Assembly: GCA_964351625.1 (NCBI GenBank)
Contig: CAYGOV010000014.1
Coordinates: 1 to 64,000, forward strand
From: Marinoscillum sp964351625
GTDB lineage: Bacteria > Bacteroidota > Bacteroidia > Cytophagales > Cyclobacteriaceae
Reading direction: 5' to 3'
DNA length: 64,000 bases
Below are positions 60,601 to 64,000 of the stretch, piece by piece. How positions within the stretch are numbered: position 1 is the first letter of the stretch; every line of letters starts with the position of its first letter. The notes beneath the pieces were generated by a model, which searched no databases, was not told the origin of the DNA, and saw only the letters and a program-made list of their open reading frames with translations. The position numbers and the translations under genes are program-made.

Positions 60601-60951
60601 AATGATGGCGTTGGTTCTAAACTGAGTGAAGCAATAGAAAAGATGGAAGAAAATGAAGTTGACTTGGTTAATAAACGATTGACTCAAGAGCTTATCGAAC
60701 GTCAGCAAGATATTATCACTAGAATGTTGGAAGCAGAAGAATCTCTAAGAGATCAGAACAAGTCTCCGGAAAGGAAAGGCGAAACGGCCGGCATAAAAGA
60801 CAGAACTATTCCTCCCGCAATTGAAGAATACTTAAAAGCGAAAGAAGGCGAAATAGAATTATTAAAAACAATTCCCTTAGATTTAAATTCATTTTACCGA
60901 AACGAAGTAAATGAATATTTTAGACGTCTAAGTCTACCCAATCAAAAATGA
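57637..60951 (+). CDS. Large DUF4175-like coiled-coil membrane protein
   Basis: 1104 residues. N-terminal membrane helices (about 20-40, 50-78 and 150-170) are followed by a beta-rich exported region (about 185-470) with Ig-like strands such as PAPFRITLNSELTAIAGEPYEL. Then comes a very long charged coiled coil (about 485-800) rich in E/K/L/N, and a helical Met/Gln-rich tail ending SLPNQK. Resembles Bacteroidota DUF4175-type proteins. It is translationally coupled (4-bp overlap) to an RsbW-like ATPase, suggesting a shared regulatory or structural role at the envelope. Function unknown. Confidence 0.85.
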   Translation: MRSKLLYSKLQQFKKKHFLSLLLKGFLIFGLYFGLTWMTLGLLEDAFWFTNTTRLVLFLISLIVLILCLTYFVGIPLIALTRLDKSLTDEIAAKQIGQHFPLISDKLLNMVQLESLNNSESSALLEEALSQKSIELSRFDFREAINIKMHLKYGLYFIGVLFLLLSISFISPSTISDAPSRVLQFDKSFTKPAPFRITLNSELTAIAGEPYELKASLSGNSIPNQVFIKENQLTLPMTKTGSEVSFMFPSISKTKKFYFKASGFESQEYKIEVHQRPEIQDLSIDISYPKYTKLENPLPLKTGNVIVPEGTKLNWSITSEEAKAIFILVDEESEALDLLSKNQFSYSKTAVESFNYEVSLENDYAKNKTPIFYNVSVVKDQYPEMEIAFFPDTVSFDNLVLSGVINDDYGFSRLTLYYRVNNGDLLNQVQIPISKTINNQPFYFNWSLDSLNLLADDFVEISAQVSDNDAVNGPKSTSSESFFLKKASKAELEKRINESNKQTEENLNEAVNDAKSLNEKIEEVQSRLKNDQSIDWQEEKLLSDLLKDREKIEEQIQKIQKEHNELNELQDEFGNQNDKLREKSMELQKLMDEILDDETKKLYEELQKLLQEEKNTDEVQKQLSSLKSKENNLEKELERALELFKRMKMEVQLDMASKKLEELAKDQENLANQGGQKEDSLAQKEINEKYEEIKKQIESAEDLNEELKRPEDLDDLNNEKEDLEDTLDEIEEDFNKSDGDDKNESSKKRQNKMKKASEDMKSLSKKMMAMQASAEMEMMEENIDNLRDILDNLIKLSLEQETILEDIKKVDQIDPRFIILSQNQLTLEENMKVIEDSLLSLASRVVQISNFVTREVSTVNEHMSRAMKELRDRNKGRALADQQFAMTSMNNLALLLSDVLEQMQMSMSESMGNPQKGNKKGQSMPSMSELQKQLSKQIQELKKSGKSGKQLSEELAKLAAEQSQLRQAMEEMSERLSNENPKLGEKEGNDGVGSKLSEAIEKMEENEVDLVNKRLTQELIERQQDIITRMLEAEESLRDQNKSPERKGETAGIKDRTIPPAIEEYLKAKEGEIELLKTIPLDLNSFYRNEVNEYFRRLSLPNQK

Positions 60952-61352
60952 GCAGTATACAGATTCAAATTCCATCTCTTGCCGAAAACATCCGTATTGT
61001 CGAGAGTTTCATTGACAATGCAAAGGATCAATTTGATCTCAATGATGATATATATGGCAACATCATGATAGCCATTACGGAATCCGTAAACAATGCTATC
61101 ATTCACGGAAACAAACTCGACGCGAAAAAGAATGTTTCACTTGTGCTTGATGTAACTGATGACATCCTTCATTTCCAAGTTTTAGACCAAGGTCCAGGCT
61201 TTGATTTTCAACAATTACCTGACCCAACAGACCCTGACAATATTGACAAACCAGGTGGTAGGGGAATCTTTCTTATGAAACACTTGGCGGATGAGGTGAG
61301 CTTTCTCAACGAAGGAAGAGAGGTGAGGTTGTCTTTTTACATCAATCAATGA
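60948..61352 (+). CDS. RsbW-like ATP-binding (anti-sigma/serine kinase) protein
   Basis: 134 residues with the GHKL fold: N box ESVNNAIIHGN, G1 DQGPGFD, G2 GGRGIFLM. This is the HATPase_c_2 form found in anti-sigma serine/threonine kinases such as RsbW and SpoIIAB. It would bind a sigma factor or an antagonist protein using ATP. No STAS-domain partner is adjacent. Overlaps by 4 bp with both neighbours, so its dose is tied to the DUF4175 protein and YbeY. Confidence 0.9.
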   Translation: MSSIQIQIPSLAENIRIVESFIDNAKDQFDLNDDIYGNIMIAITESVNNAIIHGNKLDAKKNVSLVLDVTDDILHFQVLDQGPGFDFQQLPDPTDPDNIDKPGGRGIFLMKHLADEVSFLNEGREVRLSFYINQ

Positions 61353-61774
61353 ATTCCATTTTCTATTTTAATGAAGACGTAACATTTACTCTTCGTTCTA
61401 AAAGAAAGATTAACTCTTGGTTATCATCCGTTGCAACCAATCATGGGGCTAATGTTGAAAGCCTAAATTACATTTTCTGTTCTGATGAATATCTTTTGAA
61501 CATAAATAAGCAATACCTAAATCACGATTATTATACTGATATTATTACGTTCGACAATTCGTCACAAGACGCATTAATAACAGCAGATATATTTGTGAGC
61601 ATTGATCGAGTCAAAGAGAATGCTAAATCAAACAAAGATTCAGTATCTCATGAATTGCACCGAGTCATGGTGCATGGTTTATTGCACCTTCTTGGATTCA
61701 AAGACAAGTCCATAGATGAACAAGCAATCATGAGAGAGAAAGAAGATGCCTGCTTATCTTTGCTTGTATTATAA
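61349..61774 (+). CDS. ybeY: Endoribonuclease YbeY (rRNA maturation)
   Basis: 141 residues. YbeY is a metal-dependent RNase that matures the 16S rRNA 3' end and takes part in ribosome quality control. The metal site appears as HGLLHLLGFKD, with His109, His113 and Asp119 where many other bacteria have a third His; Bacteroidota sequences commonly have this GYKD/GFKD form. An upstream block DYYTDIITFDN is conserved. The start overlaps the ATPase gene by 4 bp. The parS-like site begins at the base after its stop. Confidence 0.93.
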   Translation: MNSIFYFNEDVTFTLRSKRKINSWLSSVATNHGANVESLNYIFCSDEYLLNINKQYLNHDYYTDIITFDNSSQDALITADIFVSIDRVKENAKSNKDSVSHELHRVMVHGLLHLLGFKDKSIDEQAIMREKEDACLSLLVL

Positions 61775-61790
61775 TGTTCCACGTGGAACA
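61775..61790. promoter_or_regulatory. parS-like ParB binding site
   Basis: TGTTCCACGTGGAACA is a perfect 16-bp palindrome and an exact match to the general parS form TGTTNCACGTGNAACA. It begins one base after the ybeY stop. ParB spreads from such sites to segregate the origin region. Confidence 0.9.
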
Positions 61791-61818
61791 CTAACAAAAT
61801 TCCACGAGAGAACTAAAA

Positions 61819-61834
61819 TGTTTCACGTGAAACC
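61819..61834. promoter_or_regulatory. Second parS-like ParB binding site
   Basis: TGTTTCACGTGAAACC matches the canonical TGTTTCACGTGAAACA at 15 of 16 positions, 28 bp after the first site. A third, more degenerate version (ttccacgagagaac, with one extra base) lies between them around 61800. The pair sits in the 69-bp ybeY-mnmG spacer. Confidence 0.87.
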
Positions 61835-61843
61835 TATTCAATT

Positions 61844-63709
61844 ATGTTACCAGATTATGATGTGATAGTTGTTGGTGGCGGACATGCTGGCTGTGAGGCT
61901 GCCGCAGCTGCGGCAAACTTAGGCTCTCGTGTTCTGCTCGCCACTATGAACATGAACACTATCGCCCAAATGTCCTGCAACCCCGCAATGGGTGGTGTTG
62001 CAAAAGGGCAAATCGTTCGTGAGATAGATGCTCTTGGAGGGTATTCAGGTATTATCACTGATAAATCTATGATTCAGTTTAGAATGCTCAACAAGAGCAA
62101 AGGACCTGCAATGTGGAGTCCCCGGGCTCAATCTGATAGAATGCGCTTTGCAGAGGAGTGGAGACTAGCGCTAGAGAAAACACCCAATGTTGATTTCTGG
62201 CAAGAAATGGTGTCAGGTCTTATAGTGAATGATAAAACAGTAGTCGGAGTACGTACAAGTCTAGGTATAGAAATTAAAGCAAAATCAGTAGTACTCACAA
62301 ATGGGACATTTCTAAATGGGCTTATACATATTGGTGAAAAACAATTTGGTGGAGGCAGAGCAGGTGAGCGAGCAGCACACGGTATTACCGAGCAACTAAT
62401 AGAATTAGGCTTTGAGTCTGGAAGAATGAAAACAGGAACTCCTCCACGTATAGATGGAAGAAGTCTTGATTATACCAGAATGGAAGAACAAAAAGGGGAT
62501 GACGTTCCTGAGAAGTTCTCCTATTTAAAAAGCACTAAAGCTCTTGATCATCAAAGAAGTTGCTGGATAACCTACACAAACGATGATGTTCATAATACAC
62601 TCCAAGAAGGATTCGATAAATCACCAATGTTTAATGGTCGGATTAAAGGCCTAGGTCCAAGGTATTGTCCTTCAATCGAGGATAAGATAAATCGGTTTGC
62701 AGAAAGAGATAGACATCAAATCTTTGTGGAACCAGAAGGCTGGAATACAGTTGAGGTTTATGTTAATGGCTTTTCAACATCTCTTCCCGAAGATATTCAA
62801 TACAAAGCCTTGAAGAAAATTCCAGGATTTGAAAACGCTAAAATGTTCCGTCCTGGATATGCCATCGAATATGACTTCTTTCCCCCAACCCAACTTACTT
62901 CAACACTCGAAACTAAGCTTATCTCAAATCTCTTTTTTGCCGGTCAGATAAATGGGACTACTGGATATGAAGAAGCAGCCTGCCAAGGACTTATGGCTGG
63001 CATAAATGCTCACCTAAAAGTGAAAGAAGAAGAGCCGTTTATTCTCACTAGAGCACAAGCTTATATCGGTGTGCTTATAGATGACTTAATCAATAAGGGC
63101 ACAAATGAACCATACAGAATGTTCACTTCTCGAGCAGAGTACAGACTATTGCTTAGACAAGATAATGCCGATGCAAGGTTAACCCCATTAGCATACAAAC
63201 TTGGGCTTGCTTCTGAAGAACGCTATGATCTATGCACAGAGAAACTGCATAATACCAAGAGAATAATCAAAGACCTGAAACAGAAAAAATACAAGCCACT
63301 TGATATCAACAGTCTTCTTGAAAACAAAGGTCTTGCACATATAAAAGACACTTCTAGTGTTTATGATCTACTAAAACGACCCGAAATAGATCTGGAAATA
63401 ATGTCTCAATTAGACGATAACCTTGCCGCATTCTTAAAACCTGTTGACAGACACATCAAAGAACAAGCAGAGATCCAAATCAAATATGAAACATATATTC
63501 AACGTGAAGAGGAAAATGCTCATAAGATCCTAAGTATGGAAAACAAAATCATTAAAGATGATTTCGATTATTCGCAACTTTCATCCATGTCATTAGAAGC
63601 AAGAGAAAAGTTAAATTCTCTTCGTCCACGAACACTCGGCCAAGCCTCCAGGATCAGTGGCGTATCTTCATCAGACGTCTCAATATTGATGGTTTATCTA
63701 AGTAAATAA
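61844..63709 (+). CDS. mnmG: tRNA uridine-5-carboxymethylaminomethyl modification enzyme MnmG (GidA)
   Basis: 621 residues, usual length. With MnmE it installs the cmnm group at U34 of tRNAs for NNA/NNG codons. FAD-binding VVGGGHAGCEAA at about 5-16; the NADH/FAD block CNPAMGGVAKGQIVREIDALGG and GTFLNGLIHIGEKQFGGGRAGE are diagnostic, as is the C-terminal SLRPRTLGQASRISGVSSSDVSILMVYL. mnmG is a gene often close to oriC, which fits the parS sites just before it. Confidence 0.97.
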   Translation: MLPDYDVIVVGGGHAGCEAAAAAANLGSRVLLATMNMNTIAQMSCNPAMGGVAKGQIVREIDALGGYSGIITDKSMIQFRMLNKSKGPAMWSPRAQSDRMRFAEEWRLALEKTPNVDFWQEMVSGLIVNDKTVVGVRTSLGIEIKAKSVVLTNGTFLNGLIHIGEKQFGGGRAGERAAHGITEQLIELGFESGRMKTGTPPRIDGRSLDYTRMEEQKGDDVPEKFSYLKSTKALDHQRSCWITYTNDDVHNTLQEGFDKSPMFNGRIKGLGPRYCPSIEDKINRFAERDRHQIFVEPEGWNTVEVYVNGFSTSLPEDIQYKALKKIPGFENAKMFRPGYAIEYDFFPPTQLTSTLETKLISNLFFAGQINGTTGYEEAACQGLMAGINAHLKVKEEEPFILTRAQAYIGVLIDDLINKGTNEPYRMFTSRAEYRLLLRQDNADARLTPLAYKLGLASEERYDLCTEKLHNTKRIIKDLKQKKYKPLDINSLLENKGLAHIKDTSSVYDLLKRPEIDLEIMSQLDDNLAAFLKPVDRHIKEQAEIQIKYETYIQREEENAHKILSMENKIIKDDFDYSQLSSMSLEAREKLNSLRPRTLGQASRISGVSSSDVSILMVYLSK

Positions 63710-63710
63710 C

Positions 63711-64000
63711 ATGTACGAGAAGATCGATATTTGCCCTAGTTGTAAACACACACATTTCATTAATCATATCATTTGCAAAGATCAAGCTGCTTCAGGGGAA
63801 AGCTTCGCCATCGTTAAATGCACCAAATGTGAATTGCTCTTTACCAACCCACGACCAAGTGAAAGTAACATCTCTCGGTATTATGACCATGCTGACTATA
63901 TATCTCATACCAACAAGGCAAATAACCCAATAAACTACATCTATAAACTCGCTCGTAAATACACTTTAAGTCAAAAATTATCACTCATTACTGAGCATTC
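63711..64000 (+). CDS. Class I SAM-dependent methyltransferase, N-terminal part (cut by window end)
   Basis: The frame runs from ATG 63711 (1 bp after the mnmG stop) off the right edge, giving 96 residues. It begins with a zinc-ribbon-like CPSCKHTHF...CTKCELLFTNPRPSESNISRYYDHADYISH, the start typical of methyltransferases with an N-terminal zinc-binding domain. The SAM-binding core lies beyond the window, so this call rests on the first domain only. Its position suggests co-transcription with mnmG. Confidence 0.82.
   Translation, partial: MYEKIDICPSCKHTHFINHIICKDQAASGESFAIVKCTKCELLFTNPRPSESNISRYYDHADYISHTNKANNPINYIYKLARKYTLSQKLSLITEH

Noticed and set aside
61673..61710. YbeY missing third metal-binding His (GFKD in place of GYDH)
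   Set aside because: Bacteroidota YbeY proteins commonly have this Asp form, so it is not a sign of inactivation.

Overview
This window is a chromosomal stretch from a Bacteroidota bacterium, most likely a marine gliding Cytophagales-type organism. Evidence: four gliding-motility genes (gldB, gldE, gldD, gldJ), the order mutY-ssb-gldE-gldD, many SpII lipoproteins, DUF6090, DUF4301, DUF6702 and DUF4175 families, and a roughly 40% GC base composition judged by eye. No rRNA, tRNA or CRISPR array was recognised. Two parS-like sites just before mnmG suggest the right end lies in the origin-proximal part of the chromosome.

Layout. 1-451: a gene-free repeat region with an array of eight 21-bp units, each built around a dyad. 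452-9005: uvrA, an ECF sigma factor with a small partner gene, nth, an M16 lipoprotein peptidase, and a PadR regulator with a membrane-protein partner. 9140-24304: the most unusual part, a same-strand array of 14 paralogous DUF6090-type single-pass membrane proteins (one broken by an amber codon, one probably shortened by another), six decayed copies of their 5' ends, a DUF559 endonuclease gene bounded by inverted repeats, a cupin lipoprotein with a degenerate second copy, a sulfatase and a lipoprotein. 24427-29724: envelope proteins (lipoprotein barrel candidate, secreted vWA protein, GT4 glycosyltransferase, GldB, PorT-like barrel). 29721-36074: rng, a 29-residue basic ribosomal-type peptide, a TPR protein and hup on the minus strand, diverging from mutY-ssb-gldE-gldD. 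36181-51327: DoxX-like protein, recG, Hsp20, LiaF-like protein, and several metallopeptidases with HupE and DUF6702 neighbours, a 2H phosphoesterase, DUF4301, a TerB-like protein and S1/P1 nuclease. 51640-64000: mfd, gldJ, comF, and an operon of a DUF4175 coiled-coil membrane protein, an RsbW-like ATPase and ybeY, then mnmG and a truncated methyltransferase.

The DUF6090 array looks like a modular, actively rearranging locus. Each protein has one of two constant N-terminal anchors (MLFLLRKIR... or MKRILTTLSQKWPEY...), one membrane segment, a D/E-W-N motif, and a very divergent helical exported domain that keeps only an E-D/E-L helix and an S-[ST]-G motif. The DNA of the 5' anchor is far better conserved than the rest. 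Orphan 5' ends are scattered between the genes, and one is fused in frame to an unrelated cupin lipoprotein. Palindromic repeats and a DUF559 mobile unit have inserted at or next to these 5' ends. The function of the family is unknown; diversification by recombination at the constant 5' module is my inference.
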